A DNA stretch of 64,000 nucleotides from Adiantum capillus-veneris (lineage: Eukaryota > Streptophyta > Polypodiopsida > Polypodiales > Pteridaceae): the NCBI GenBank assembly GCA_014529385.2, contig CM043943.1, positions 98,268,855 to 98,332,854 of the forward strand, written 5' to 3'. Under the pieces are notes generated by a model that saw only the letters and a list, made by a program, of their open reading frames with translations, made no database searches and was not told the DNA's origin. A program made the translations under genes and the position numbers. This document shows positions 51,702 through 64,000 of this stretch, piece after piece; positions within the stretch are counted from its first letter, which is position 1; every line of letters begins with the position of its first letter.

Positions 51702-53944
51702 TTTTGCAATGTTGTGCACTAGGTGTGCTCTTTTTTTTTTTCTCAGGGATAATCCTTGAGGTAAGAGTCATAAGTCTTGTTGTATGGCTGTTGTCAACGA
51801 ACGCAACATAGGTTCTGTACATGCTTGCTACTCCAATTGGTTGTTTCCTCTCTGTTCTGATTATCCTGTGAAAATACATTTTTTTGAAGAATTTGGGTTT
51901 TCCTCCAGTTTGTCTATTCTCGTTTTCAAAGGTTTTTTCTCAGGGATCTCAAAAAATCTAGCTGAAATAAGCTTTTGTTAAGCTTGTTCATAAAAGCTTA
52001 TATTTGATGGGTTTCACGCCTACTGATTCTTTTTTCTTCGTCCTTATGTGTTCTGGCCTAATGTCTTGCGTGTTCTGGCCTAATGTCTTGCGTGTTCGTC
52101 TGGTGTAAATGCCTTTATGTGGATGCATAGATGTGTGCCAAGTGACCCTTGCTTGCAAGTATTGTTTGACTACACCCATGATTGTTGATCCTCAAGACTA
52201 ATTGACACGGAGCTCCCCAAAAGGGATCAATGGTCCATTTGAAAAGGTATGAGCAGTATTCATCTACACCGTCAGATCCCCTTTGTGTGCTGTTCTGATC
52301 ATGGTGTGCACTATATGGGATGTGATCACAACGTGATGTTGTGATTAGGATGTAAGCTAATTCTGAGCCATACAAGGTGTGTGAAGGTGATCTTTTGTGA
52401 ATATGTTGTGAACCATGCATGAACTACGGCAATGGGGAAACCCGAAGTTCACTGTACAACCGCATCGTCAAGTCGTGAGCAATGGTGTAGTGGCCTGACA
52501 ATGGCTCTGCATTGTAGAGATAGCAAGTGTGAACCTCAATTTGGCTGGCTTTTTCCCTGCCCAAGGAAATGGATGGCTCATGTGCGTCAAGCTTGTGAGC
52601 CGTTGATCACGTCTTGATGGAGAGTCAGTTACTTTAGTGGGTTGTGATAGGACTGATGGTCATTCTCCTTCCAACATATTTGATTCAAGAAGAATTGCAT
52701 AGAGTTAGCATAGCGTGAGTAAAGTTCTATATAAAGAGCGTCTTCAGATATAACAAAAGCATCTTACAATCTGCATCTTGGCAATGTGGCCAAATATTGG
52801 TATCATTATTCAAAATGCAGATTGTTACCTCTGTAAGTACATAGGTCTTGCTTTAGCTGGATCGTTGGATTCACCCTGCTGTTTGACTAGGCTACAGTGA
52901 TGTTTTGCAAGTATATGTTGAATGCCTTCAAAGCTTCTTTGGAATGATCTTAGGTGCTTCAGCTCTTCTAGATGCAGTAGGTGATGTATTGGCATCGCTG
53001 TGGACGGTCGAAGCTAGAGAATTTGTAGTACCGTGAAAAGATAAATTGGCAGTTAGGATTCACTCCCTTGGGTTATGCATGGAGCTTGAGAAGGTGGGAA
53101 ATAAGTCTGAAATGACCTTAATTGTATGAGGCCAGATATAGCTCGGTTTACTGATTGCTTGTGCTTCTGCTCAGAGCTGTCAATATATTACATGCTTCCA
53201 TAATGAGTCCGAACCATCAGGTAAGCTGCTGTGTGACGAGGGTTGGAACTACATCAACATATTGACTGCGATTGCATGTCACAAAGGAGCTGAAATGCAT
53301 GCGGTTTCAATGTTGCATGAGGCTATGAAAGAGAAGGGCAGGCAAGGAGCAGCAAAAGAGCAGAAGATGAGGATCATCCCCCGGCCCACTTGTTTCAAAG
53401 ATGTCGCAAACCTCTCAAAATTAAATTAGTGACAAGTTTATCCATCTCAGGGTTATCATGCGAGGTATTAAAAAGTAGTGTTACTGTGTATTTTGTCTCC
53501 TACTCCCAGTTTTCCTTGTTGAGCAGTGTTTGTTTGATGCAGCAATAAGCCTCGTAATCTTGTAGCTATTCTGTAGACAAATAGATCCTTCAAAATAAGA
53601 TTTTGATTCTTAAAATTAGAAATTGGATGATTTTGACAACTTGCAAGGTATCTATTCTATGTGGAAGGACAGAAGTATTTGTAAGAAACGCTTTAAAAGG
53701 ACTACCCAGTTTTCAAAAGCTCGCTACTCAGAGCTTTGAAAAAACATGCAGCTGGCGAGTACGTTGTCATGCGAAATATATTCTTGGGAGAATTTCTTTC
53801 ACCTTGGTAAAGAGGTACTGTATGTTTAGATGAAGCCATATAGTACACATCAAATAATCTTTAACAATATTTGATTGCAAATCAATCTGCAAAGCTAAAG
53901 AATGGAAGGTCTTTCCCATAATGAATGATAATTATGTTGCTATT
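51702..53944 (+). other. 3' flank of the host gene, mostly unassigned
   Basis: It should hold the 3'UTR, but no polyadenylation signal can be chosen with confidence. The only notable open frame is at about 53148-53427 (listed separately). A 25-bp near-duplication 'gtgttctggcctaatgtcttgc' lies at about 52049-52094. Confidence 0.4.
53148..53427 (+). CDS. Unrecognised open frame (about 92 codons)
   Basis: An open frame from about 53148 to a TAG at 53425-53427, containing 'LLCDEGWNYINILTAIACH' and 'AVSMLHEAMKEKGRQGAAK'. It has gene-like amino-acid use and no low-complexity runs, but I recognise no family. An acceptor-like ctgctcag lies near 53177, so it could be a terminal exon of an unknown gene or a decayed exon. 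Confidence 0.2.
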
Positions 53945-53962
53945 AGGATTCTGTGATGCAGT

Positions 53963-54108
53963 CCAAAGGAGCTAGCTTGGTTTGTTGAGCATTTAACCTC
54001 CGTGACCTGTGTCATGGGTTCGAATGTGGCCAGCCGACCCTTGTATCGCTCACAGATGTTCATTATATCATGCGAGCGGGCATGCTTGTGTTGCTACCAA
54101 AAAAAAAA
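53963..54108 (+). mobile_element. tRNA-derived SINE with poly-A tail and 18-bp TSD
   Basis: An A-box-like segment (agctagcttggtttgttgag) and a B box (gggttcgaatg, about 54017) lie at tRNA spacing near the 5' end. The element ends in an A tract (about 54098-54108). Direct repeats aggattctgtgatgcagt (53945-53962) and aggatttagtgatgcagt (54109-54126) flank it with two mismatches, a classic target-primed insertion footprint. Confidence 0.85.
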
Positions 54109-54194
54109 AGGATTTAGTGATGCAGTGGCCAGCCCTTAGTAAACCTAGGAATGATGAGAAAGGTATGGGCTTCCACTTCAGTGCTCGATAAAAA

Positions 54195-54365
54195 CCTTTA
54201 GTGTAATCCCACCTACAAATTCTGAGATTTACCTCTAACTTATAAAATTGACGTACCAGATTCAGACAATGTAGTGTGAACCTTCAAAAATATTCGTATC
54301 CAGGTTTTCGAAGTTTTTGGAAAAAAGTTTTTTTGGGCACTCTTCAACGGGTGTTGCAAAAATTT
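54195..54365 (+). repeat. Dispersed repeat, unknown type, copy 2
   Basis: Counterpart of 2318-2640 (shared 'taatcccacctacaaat', 'tagtgtgaac', 'aggttttcgaagttt'). Confidence 0.4.
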
Positions 54366-55644
54366 AAAAAAAAGGAATATAGGAAGCTTGACACATATTT
54401 TATGGACAAATATTTGATATTTAGGGCCTAGGAAAGAATAAATATTTTTATTCTCGTAACGTTACATCTTACATAATCAATGGATTGAATTTAGAGGCAA
54501 AAGTCATCTTTTGACACCTTCATTATTTGGAGTGGCTTCTCGTTGGATGCATGTGGGACATACATTGCAAAGGTTTGCATTAAATGAAGCTTTGTCTAGG
54601 GTAAGGGAGCCAGTTTAGAGGCATTTTGTGGAAACGTGTTATTTTTGGGGGGGATTTTGCAAATCTCATCATTTTTAATATTTACACATTGCATGAGATT
54701 CCTCATGAAAAGGCGAATCAAATGATACCAAAATCAATATTTTTTAAATTTTATTTAAATGTTCCATTTGAAAAATTTTAGCTTTTGAGGCTTTTTGAAG
54801 CATTAGAGACACTCAAGACCGAGTACTGGTACACTTTTCAACAAATCATAACATGACACATAAGCAAAATTCTAGGAATATGCCAAATTTCTTGCCTCTA
54901 AATTGGGGGTATATATGTTTCTAACTTGGGGGTCAAAATTTTTCGTCTCTAAACTGGCTGCCTTACCGTAGCTGTATGCTCTACAAATTTTGCTTTGTTT
55001 TTCATTGTTTGCATCGTATAAAGTGCAAGGACATTTGCACTCTATGCCCTGCACGTCTTGAACACTTATAAGACAATCAATTGTGGTATTCTTTATCCGA
55101 ATAGTCCTCTCTCTTCTCTTTGATATCTACAAATTCAACTCTTATTAAAAACAGTTGATGAAGTCTTTACTATATTACTAATTTGTAATCGGTATATACA
55201 ATTAAAAGAAATTGAATTACATATTTAGATTCCTCAGCATATGCTTAGGACCATTAAGTTTCTCAAGAATATATGATTAGTTGCCATTTGAAGTGATGGT
55301 TTGTCTATTTAACAAGAGATATTTACAAATCAAATTCAATATTTACAAGCGTCCTCTTTTCAAACTGTTGGAGAACCTTATTATGACTGCATTTAACCTA
55401 TTTACCTGGCTTCCCATCTCTATAACAACCTTTCTTAGCGTTGTTATTTGTTCCTCTAGTTGACAAACCTATACATCCATTACACTAGTTTGGTACTCAT
55501 CTACATTCTTTTGCAAAGACTATTAAACTATAGAGGCATGTCCTAAATGCTTGCTTTCCATCTTGAGTAGACTCGTAGGTCCCTCCAAATTCGCATGATG
55601 ATATCTCCCAATATCTCGAACGCTGCATCATAACACTGTTACCC
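54366..55644. other. AT-rich intergenic stretch, nothing assigned
   Basis: No open frame with recognisable features. The left end of the element 5 direct repeat begins at about 55645. Confidence 0.5.
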
Positions 55645-56895
55645 TCCCCAGGCTCATCACACTAGTAAACTCCCTGTATAATACGTAAGCTAAAGGACAA
55701 TAGGGACTAAGCGCACTAGAAAGCCCTAGTACATTGCACACAATGCTGCCTAAATCGGATTAAGAACCTAAATAACCATTGATTATTAAGAAGGCATTGC
55801 CCATGGTATTAAGAGAAGATCTCTAACGCCTAGCTTGGTTAAACTAGCTTAGTTGGACTGCTAGTTTTTTTAAAACCTAAACTAGTGATTATGACAAAAA
55901 ATTACATTGAATTTAATGTTTGATACTAACAAATGCGCGGAATATTTGCTACCAATCACAATTAAACCAGACAAAGATGGATGCAAAAAAGTTAAGGGAC
56001 CATGCTAATGGACAAGAAACACCTGTTTGTGTTAAATGATCGCGCTTGATTTGAAGTGTGAGTCGAAATAAAGATTCCATGAAGGTCCAAATCTTAACAA
56101 CTGCAACACGTTGTTGTCCACACTAGGAAACACAAAGAATACCTCTAGGAGGCACATCAGTGGGAAGAAAGAACTTCGCTAATCACTAAACTCTAAAACA
56201 GAAACACTCCCATCGTACTAATCCTACCTACCCTCCATCACTCGAGTGATGAGGATCAAAGGTGTTTGATGACATAGGTTTCCGTTGTTTCAGTGTACCG
56301 GATGTGAATGTATAGGTCTGGGTCAATGTTTTGATTTTTATTGTGCATACTTGTTTGCTAATTGCTCTTGCTCTTTTTTATTTTTCTTTTTTGTGAATAT
56401 AAGGCTTTATATATACATTCCCTAAGATTGGTGATTGAAAGGTCAGGGAAAGAAGGGTAAGAGGAAAATAATTCAATAGGATGACGTAAATGAAAACTTC
56501 CCCCCTTCCTTGAGTATATCATACTTTAAAAGGATGTCATCACCTTTTGAAACCAGTTATTCCAATTGGTAATAGTTGATGATTTTTGCCAATAGTTCTC
56601 TATTACCTTGGGTGCCTCATCAAGGGTGGTAAGGTACTCTCCCATGAACGAACTTGAAGTAGTGCATCAGGTAATAATTAAACAATGGGAGGTGTCAAAT
56701 CTTTTGTAACTTCATGGAGGCTGCCTATGGTAGGTGGAGGTTGTGTAGAAGCTTTTACCTCTATGGATGCATTACATGAGGAGCTAGAAGCTTTATTCGT
56801 TTTTTCTACTGTTGAGTTGAGCAAAACAAGCCTTTCTCGCTTGGGAACCCATACTAGCTCCGGATCCAGTGTATAGTATTATGCGATTTTTCCTT
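55645..56895 (-). repeat. Direct repeat, left copy (element 5 3' internal region)
   Basis: 'cctccccaggctcatcacac' through 'gtgattttttcctttc' recurs at 62790-64000 in the same order with about 10% differences and indels. On the minus strand the right part is a decayed coding remnant ('SSIEVKASPQPPPTIVDL' in the right copy). Confidence 0.75.
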
Positions 56896-57483
56896 TCGAT
56901 GATCTTTCATCGGCTTTGTCGTCACAAGGTTTGACTCACATGGGTCAGGTGACAGGTAAGAACACAATCTACGTTTTGACACCCGGATTTGATCATTTCC
57001 TTCATAGTAGCTTGGGGCTTCCAATAGTTTTTTAGAAATCCAACACAACGTTTGTTTACATTTCTTGGGGCGAGTGGGACGTCTCTTACCAGGCTTCTGC
57101 TTTTTAGCATCAACCACGGTCGCTAAAGAAGATTTAGGGATCCACTTGTATGTTTTCTTTGTTATATGAGGATGAGTCTTGTCAGAAGCTATATGCATTG
57201 CTTCTAGTATATTCAAGGGTACGAGTGGTGGCATTTCATCCCCCTCAGGTGTTACCCAGGTCGTCCCCCATGTTTTCCCAAGTTTCTATGGTTGTTGCTA
57301 GGTGGACCCAATCCACATTGTCCGACTCAGTCATCCCACGTAGTATGTCCATATAAGAAGAATCTTCCTCAACATCAATGTCCGCTTTACACGTGTAACA
57401 ATACCGCAATGGGGCCGAGTGAATTATGGTGTCAGATCTATGATCAATTATAAACTTGTTTCCTAGAGGATGTGCTCAACCAG

Positions 57484-57912
57484 TTACAAGATCCACTGAA
57501 TGACAGAATCTTGGAACTGCAAGTAGACATGGTTTTTAGACCAGTCATGCACCATTTTCGCTTCCCTCATGGAAGGACGTCCTAAGATCATCTCAGATGC
57601 CATAGTGTGCTTGGAGAAATCCATAACAATGAAGGTAACTCTTATTTTACGTCCAAAAACCTTCATCTTGAGATCTTCTAGCATCCCAATAGGTTTACCA
57701 ATAAACCCATTGGCCATTTTCACTACTATGGTTGTGGTCGCAAGGTGAGGTCTTCCCATAGTTTCCCAGCAATTTTTAGTCACAATGCTAACCCCAACGC
57801 CACCATCAAGGATTCCCTTCACAGTTAATCCCTTGGTAGTGATTGGTATGATTGCATTGGATTCATCGCCCTCAAAGTATTGTCCCAACTTGTTAATAGG
57901 TATTTCTACCAC
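57484..57912 (-). pseudogene. Element 5 retropepsin-like domain
   Basis: 142 codons. 'GILDGGVGVSIVTKNCWE' fits the active-site block of plant gypsy proteases (with D-G-G instead of D-S/T-G), and 'MILGRPSMREAKMVHDW' is the second conserved block (LGRP). It may still fold, but the variant motif makes activity doubtful. It lies downstream of gag with frame breaks. Confidence 0.7.
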
Positions 57913-58031
57913 GAGTTCTCATCTAAGTTGGGTTGTGGATCTAAGTGTTCCTCCTCTATTGGCATCTCCCCAGCTCCATCCATCTGTGCAAATTGTGGTA
58001 GCCCAAACTTCAGTTCTCCATTGAAGAAGGC

Positions 58032-58541
58032 TCAAAGAGCTGAGACTAGCTTAGGGTCTTTATATAGATTGGACATGATGGTGGTTCTAACTTCTGAAGA
58101 CATGAAATCCATCAGTTTGGCAATGTTTAACGGCACCTTTTGGGCTTCAGTCCCTTGACGTGGGGAAGATGGGATCTCCATTTCTTCGATAGGATCAGGT
58201 AGTCCCTCTGTAAACATTCTTTCCATCAAAAAGTGAGTACGTCCACTTTTCTATGACTTTAAGTCACTTTCTTCTTGAATGACACTAGGTATGGCTAAGG
58301 GTCTATGGACTTGGTGAGGTTGTTGTTGCGTAGGGAACACTGTGTCTGTAATCTGGATCTGCCTAAGTGCTGGTTCTAGATCCCTTTGGGTATATTCTAC
58401 CAAACTCCTTAATTGCTTGACTTGCTCGATCTCCTCTGTAGGGTTTGGATAAGTTCCTATCTTCTTCTTGGATCCTGGCCATTGTGGCTCATGAAGATCT
58501 TCCTTGTTGGTTTCTATCTTAGTGGTCATTTTGGTCTCCAT
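58032..58541 (-). pseudogene. Element 5 linker between gag and protease
   Basis: Frames 58541-58251 and 58229-58032 are Gln/Pro/Glu-rich with no known domain. By position they join the nucleocapsid to the protease. Confidence 0.4.
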
Positions 58542-58628
58542 GGTTTCACTATGTACGAGCTTGTCACGAGTCCCTATGTTGGTCTTTGAATTAAGATCTG
58601 ACTTCGCTGCTTTTTGCGATCTCTTCCT

Positions 58629-61454
58629 TCATGTTTTTTTTTTTTTTTGAGATTGGGCAATTGATGCCGTGTCTCTTTCCTCAAGAATATAATTTTGTTT
58701 TTGGAGCATTGATCGTGTGAGTACGTTTATCGGTACCGCATGTGTACTTTGTGATGGCTCCTCGGTAACCTCAATTAAGTTTAATGGCATGATCTTCGGT
58801 GCATTTGGATTATTTGGACAATGGGAAATCAAATGATCTATGCCACATCGATTACACATGAGTATCGGCATTATAGACGTGCTCGCTTGATTGGTTTGCA
58901 TTAGTGTGGCGTTGTTTTGTAGCCTAATAGGACACTCGAGCACACGATGTGGACCTCCACACTCATAGCATTGAATAAGTGGTTTCTTAGCAGTGTAATT
59001 GATATTTTGGCCTCTTGCAACAAGAGCAGTTACTTGAAAAAAACGTTTGACTTGTCCCCAATAGTCCTCCATGTAGTATTGTGGACTTTCTTCAAGCGCA
59101 TCCATCCCATAGGCAATATTAGGGTCTATATCTAACTCACAGCCTTCCAAACAAGCAATAGATGACTCACAACCCACTTGATTCACAGAAGTGATTCTTG
59201 GATGTGGTGGTTGTGGTCCTCGCAGTGGAGGTGGTAAGGGTGTTGTTTGAACAATATTTTGGCCAAGGGACCATGCGTTGTGACGTTTGTTCAAGAGGTG
59301 GGGCCGGCATCAATGCAGGCACTCGAGGTGTGTCTGTCCATGCTAAGGTTGGTCTATTGGCCATTGCGTGCTTAAATACTATGCAATCCTTACCTTGATG
59401 ACCATACCTCCCACGGGCACTCCAGTTCCCATTGAATTTTACCCTAAAAGTAGGGCATTCACTAGTACTATGCGGTCCATAGCATACTGAGCACCATTGT
59501 TGCTCCCTTCTTGGATACATATGATTGTTTTGTGGAGCACGATTGTCTCTAAGACTCTTTTGAATGGCCTTGGTCAGATCTGCTAAACTCATCTCAGATA
59601 TCTTTGGCTCCTTAGCAATAGGCTTTAGGATCATTGGTTGATGCCCCGATGCTTGCTGGCTAATAGATTTAGGCTCAACAGACACTCTTTCTCCTTGAAT
59701 CATTAAATTATCCTCCAATTGGATCACATTGGTGGTGACTGCTTCCCAAGTGGTGATACCTCTAATGACTAGGCCATTGTAGATATCCTCATGTCGTAAT
59801 CCCCTAATGAATCTATCAAGCAATTGATTATTATTGAAGCACGCATTTGGATTACAACTAGAATTTAAATGCTTCAAGCGACTAATGAATTCTCTCACCG
59901 ACTCTCCTTCCTCTTGTTGGGCTTTCTAGAGTTGAGAGGCTACACCTCAAAGAACTCCCTCTCGTATGTATTCTTTTAAGAACAGTCTCCTAAGAGTAGG
60001 GTAATTTGTTTTTTCTTCCACCTTAGGGTTCTATACCAATTCCTAGACTTTCCACTTAAGGTTAATAAAGCATTACTCTTATGCACATCATTGTGTTCTC
60101 CTAGAGAATCGCATATTTGTTCAAACACTTCGATATGCTTTCTCACATCCCCGTCTCCACTAAATTTTTGTGTGAGCTTGGCTATTTGTATTGCCTTACT
60201 TCTAGGTTCTCTATCAGGCGTATTACGCATATTCTCAGCAATAGATCGACCGATAGCTTGAGCAAATGTTGCCAAGTCACCTAAGTGAGCAGGAACCATG
60301 GGTGGAGGCGCTCCATAGACTACATGTGGAGTAGGTATTGGCATTGGTCTTGGCGCGTAGGAAGCCCATGGGTTCCACGTTTGGTACGGTGTTGTGCCAT
60401 GTGGCAGTCCAAAGTTCATATGTGTGGCCCTAGGCACATCGGACTTCGGATGTGACATGCTAATGCTAGCCGGTATGGTCCCATGGAACTAAGAGCTTGG
60501 GTGTTGTGGTTGTGGAGCATAGGTAGTTGAAACAATGGGAGGGGTAGGGACTACAGGAGTGCGATGACCCATAGGTGCATACAATTGGTACACACTTGTA
60601 GGGGCCGTTGTCAGCATTGAGCTACCATGTAGCGGTGCTTTACTAACAAATGAGGTCCATGGCGTGTTTATTGGCATGCCCATCATTGGGGTAGGCATGG
60701 TAGCAGTGGTGTCATAAAGGGAAAGATGAGGTAGACTTGGAAAAGTAAAGCTCTCACTGGTGGGCTCAGATTGCACTGAGACCCCTGGTGAAACAACATA
60801 TGGGGGATTCGACGGACTTACCGAGGGAGTCCTCATTTGCGATACGGTTGGTTGTTTAGCCTTCCCTATATCCAAGAATATCATGAGACCAGTTGAAGGC
60901 ATGTGGATCCCCTTGTTCTGTCTCTCTAGCTTAATAACCCTATGGATGACCTCACAAACTCTTTGTTGTTGATCCTCCATACTAGTAGCACCCGTTATGG
61001 ATTGTAGGACATCTAACCAACTAACGTGATAGGTGTGACCTGTGTATAGGTCGATTAGAGTTTCCATTTGTAGTTCGTACTCCCAGTTCTCATTTAGGAA
61101 CGCTCCATCTAAGCTTGAGGTGCTAGAGATGTCCTTTGAACTAACTGCAATGTGGCTCTCTATGGGTTGACCCTTAGTGGTCGCTAATTCAGGAGCACTC
61201 GATTGCTCCCTTAGCAAAGATATTGACATAGGGGCTTTCGCTTTTAACTCTCTTCGTTGCTCCACCTTGCGTAAGCTCTCAATTTCCTTTTCCCTAGCCG
61301 CGATGATATCTTGCTCAACTTCTGGTACTTCGGCAAGGCTTCTACCGTCATGTAATATAAATTCAGAGGGGAATAGCTTTGAAGAGTTAGGGGGTGCAGT
61401 GAATGAAGTATTCACGTGTATACTCTCTAAGAGCATTGTGCGCTTATGTCGCAC
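58629..61454 (-). pseudogene. Element 5 gag polyprotein with three zinc knuckles
   Basis: Frames in order: 61454-60489 (321 codons, Pro/Thr/Met-rich N-terminus), 60458-59976 (same frame after one TAG; gag core 'TQKFSGDGDVRKHIEVFEQI', 'SGKSRNWYRTL'), 59898-59167 (gag C-terminus 'FISRLKHLNSSC', 'LLDRFIRGLRHEDI', first CCHC CSVCYGPHSTSEC) and 59294-58629 (CCHC boxes CYECGGPHRVLEC and CNRCGIDHLISHC). At least two frameshifts and two stops break it. Three knuckles is more than the usual one or two. Confidence 0.7.
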
Positions 61455-61459
61455 GTGTC

Positions 61460-62010
61460 AATGCAAGGAACTTGCCGATACACCGCGTGCAAGCCACAAA
61501 TGGCTCCAAGCACACAACAAGCCTAAACTAGTAAGCTCAAAGAAGGCGATGGTGTGTCACTCACCGCTCTACGCTTGCTTCATGGAGGATTCCTCGCCGC
61601 GAAGAAGAAGGAGCCGCCGCTTCGCCACCGCCGTGCGGTCGTCGCAATGCTCGATCACACTCTCTCTCTCTCTCTCTCTCTCTCACGCACACACACACAC
61701 ACACACACACACAAGGAGATGAAGAAGAAGAAGATGGAGATGGAGCAAGAGCACTCTTCTATTGCACAAATGAGAGAATGAGTGAATTTTAGGTTTAGTT
61801 GACTTTTATATGAGCTCGCCCCATTCAGACTTGGGCACCCATGCTTAGCCAACTAATCCCTTGAATGTTCCACTTAGAGTGCACCTCTCATCGGCGATCA
61901 CTCTTACCCTTTTCCTATTGGACCGACAAGCCCGGTACCTGACTCTACCAAATAAATAATACAATGTCCGCCGTAGGTGATAGGGTGTCCGTGAGCTGTG
62001 AGGGTTAACA
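61460..62010 (-). repeat. Element 5 LTR (shared by two tandem copies)
   Basis: On the minus strand a purine tract (aaggggggca, 62011-62020) directly precedes TGTTAACCCTCAC, an LTR start. A TATA-like atataaaag (61803-61811, minus) follows, and gag begins at 61454. So this LTR is the 3' LTR of the copy to the right and the 5' LTR of element 5. Its left end and PBS could not be fixed. Confidence 0.55.
61661..61713 (+). repeat. (CT)n(CA)n compound microsatellite
   Basis: CT run followed by a CA run, in the region between the element 5 TATA box and gag. Confidence 0.85.
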
Positions 62011-64000
62011 TGCCCCCCTTCCTGATGTAGATTCCGTCCTCGGAAGCTATTGAGTTGAAGCTCGTTCGTTGAGGTGGAAGAGCATTTGAGATGAATGTCC
62101 TTAGCCTTCTTCAGTCTCACTGCAAAATCAAACAACATTGGCACAGTAATTGCATTCTTATAAGCGATTAAAAAGCATATGTAGTTTTAGGCAGGCAAAT
62201 TGATTGGTAACAGAATTTTAAACAATTCGTCAGCAATAAACATTAAATTGCAACATAATCAAATGCATAAATAGATGTAAAGGTAAAAAATTAAACAAGT
62301 CTGGGGTCGCTAATTTAACGATCGAAAGGCACTAGAGATCGACTATTAATACCATGGGTAAGCTTCTTAATTTTCTCTGGTCAATTAAGTTGTTTAATCG
62401 CGAGAGCCAAGTATTTCATGTTCGAGGGCTGACTAGAGGCTATACCTAGAAGACCTTGAAGTTAAGCTACGATAAAAGGAATAGTCTCATGAAATCATCG
62501 CCTGACTGATTACCTTTTCTTTGACCCCCCAAAGTCTTTTCACAGTGATTCAATTTTGATGTGTGTGCTTATTTTGTATGCCTTGGGTTTTTTGCTTTTC
62601 AAGGAAAAGCGTCCACACTGGGAACCTCTAGGGCTCTAGTACCATAGGCAATACATGTGAGTGAAGTACCCAATCAAGCTGAGATTTCTCTTCCAGCTTA
62701 AGATTTTACAATGTGGCACTTTGATTTTTTGTTTGTTCATTTTCAGCATTTTAATTTTGTAACTTTGGGGGGTCATATAACACTCATACACCTCCCCAGG
62801 CTCATCACACATGTAAACTCCCTTTATAATACTTAAGCAAAAGGTCAATAGGGTCAAGCCCACTAGAAAGCCCTAGTACATTTCACACAATGCTGCCTAA
62901 ATCGGATTAAGAACCTAAGTAACCATTGATTATTAGGAAGGCATTCCCCATGGTATTAAGAGAAGATCTCTAACACCTAGACAAGTTATTATGACAAAAA
63001 ATTCATTGAATTTAATATTTGGTACTAAGCAAATGCGATGAATATTATGCTACCAATGACAATCAAAACAGATAAACATGGATGCAAAAAGATAAGGGGC
63101 AATGCTAATGGATAAGAAACACCTGTTATTGTCGCTGGTCGCGCTTGATTTGAAGTGTGAATGAGAGAAAGATCCCATGAAGGTCCAAATCCTAACAACA
63201 GCAACACGTTCCTGTACACACTAGGAAACACAAAGAATACCTCTAGGAGGCACATTAGTGGGAAAAAGAAACTTTGCTAATCACTCAACTCTAAAACAGA
63301 AACACTCCTATCGTACTAATTCTACCTACCCTCCATCACTTGAGTGATGAGGATCAAAGGTGTTTTATGGCATAGGTTTCTCTTTCATGTACCGGATGTG
63401 AATGTGTAGGTCTGGTCAATGTTTTGACTTTTATTGTGCATACTCATTTGCTAATTGCTCTTGCTCTTTATTATTTTTGTTTTTTGTGAGTATAAGGCTT
63501 TATATGTACATTCCCTAAGGTTGGTGATTGAGAGGTCAGGGAAACAAGGTTGAGAGGGAAGCAAGTGAATGATGAATGTTAGCAAACACTCGCCCCTTCC
63601 TTGGGTAGATCATACCGTTTGAAATGAGCTTGTCACGCTTTGAAACCAATTATTCCAGTTGGTAGTAGGTGGGGATTTTTGCGAGTAGTTTTCTCTTACC
63701 TTAGGTGCCTCATCGAGTTGCAAGGGTGGTAAGGTACTCTCCCAGGATCGGACTTGAAGTGGTTCATCAGGTGATTCTTGAACACTGAGAAGTGTGGATT
63801 CCTTTGTAGCTTTATGAGGTCCACTATTGTAGGTGGAGGCTGTGGAGAAGCTTTTACCTCTATGGATGAATTACATGAAGAGCTAGAAGCTTCATGGGAC
63901 TCCCCCCTTCCTGAGCTAGGTGGAACAAATCGTTCTTTCTTCGGTACCCAAACTAGCTCTTGAGCGGGTGTGTAGCATTCTGTGATTTTTTCCTTTCCAC
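62011..64000 (-). mobile_element. Partial second copy of element 5, running off the window
   Basis: 62011-62020 is its purine tract. 62021-62789 is non-coding 3' internal sequence with no counterpart left of 55645, and 62790-64000 repeats 55645-56895. The right side is cut by the window end, so whether gag follows cannot be seen. Confidence 0.6.

Larger units (their letters stand above)
55645..62010 (-). mobile_element. Element 5: RT-less gag-protease LTR element, truncated at its 3' side
   Basis: The order on the minus strand is LTR (about 61460-62010), gag with three CCHC boxes (61454-58629), linker frames, a protease region (57912-57484), unrecognised sequence (57234-56854), and a non-coding 3' part (56895-55645) that recurs at 62790-64000. 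RT, RNase H and integrase are absent. The element is non-autonomous, and its own 3' LTR is lost to the left of 55645. Confidence 0.65.

Overview
The window looks like a repeat-rich plant nuclear genome. The evidence is Ty3/gypsy chromoviruses, Ty1/copia remnants, LINEs, a tRNA-derived SINE, many long (CT)n/(GA)n arrays, and one spliced host gene of a plant family. The very long transposon-filled intron and the abundant GA/CT microsatellites suit a large-genome vascular plant, perhaps a fern; that assignment is inference.

Host gene. I recognise one cellular gene, on the + strand: a sucrase/ferredoxin-like (thioredoxin-like ferredoxin, Apd1/Aim32-related) protein. Exon 1 is 11269-11634, exon 2 11769-11854, exon 3 50575-50862, exon 4 50940-51023 and exon 5 51365-51701. 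All eight splice sites are GT/AG, the phases fit, and the exons total 1161 nt (386 codons plus stop). Intron 2 is 38,720 bp and holds most of the transposons described here.

Left of the gene (1-11 kb): AT-rich intergenic DNA with microsatellites and tRNA-like SINE heads, a gutted copia element (6589-9097), and a putative promoter/5'UTR with two small uORFs.

Inside intron 2: solo LTR A (12898-14608, perfect TSD); fragments of several LTRs (about 15.0-17.07 kb); two inverted pieces of one chromovirus family (16.5-20.5 kb); LTR E (from 20505), interrupted by a deleted gag-only element 2 (22164-25732); a LINE-like repeat (27.8-29.15 kb); and element 4 (29206-44924). Element 4 is a tRNA-Met-primed gag-protease element without reverse transcriptase. 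Its left LTR is split by solo LTR B (29644-31348) and by element 1 (32021-40086), the only gypsy chromovirus here with all domains, now inactivated. Then come a second LINE-like repeat, two truncated minus-strand LINEs and an LTR fragment, all separated by (GA)n tracts. The last tract ends 27 bp before exon 3. The six (GA)n blocks share one orientation and may be pieces of one ancestral array repeatedly hit by insertions.

Right of the gene (51.7-64 kb): unassigned sequence, a SINE with an 18-bp TSD, and an RT-less gag-protease element on the minus strand (about 55.6-62.0 kb). It shares an LTR with a second copy that runs off the window. I saw no rRNA, intact tRNA gene, CRISPR array or prokaryotic feature.
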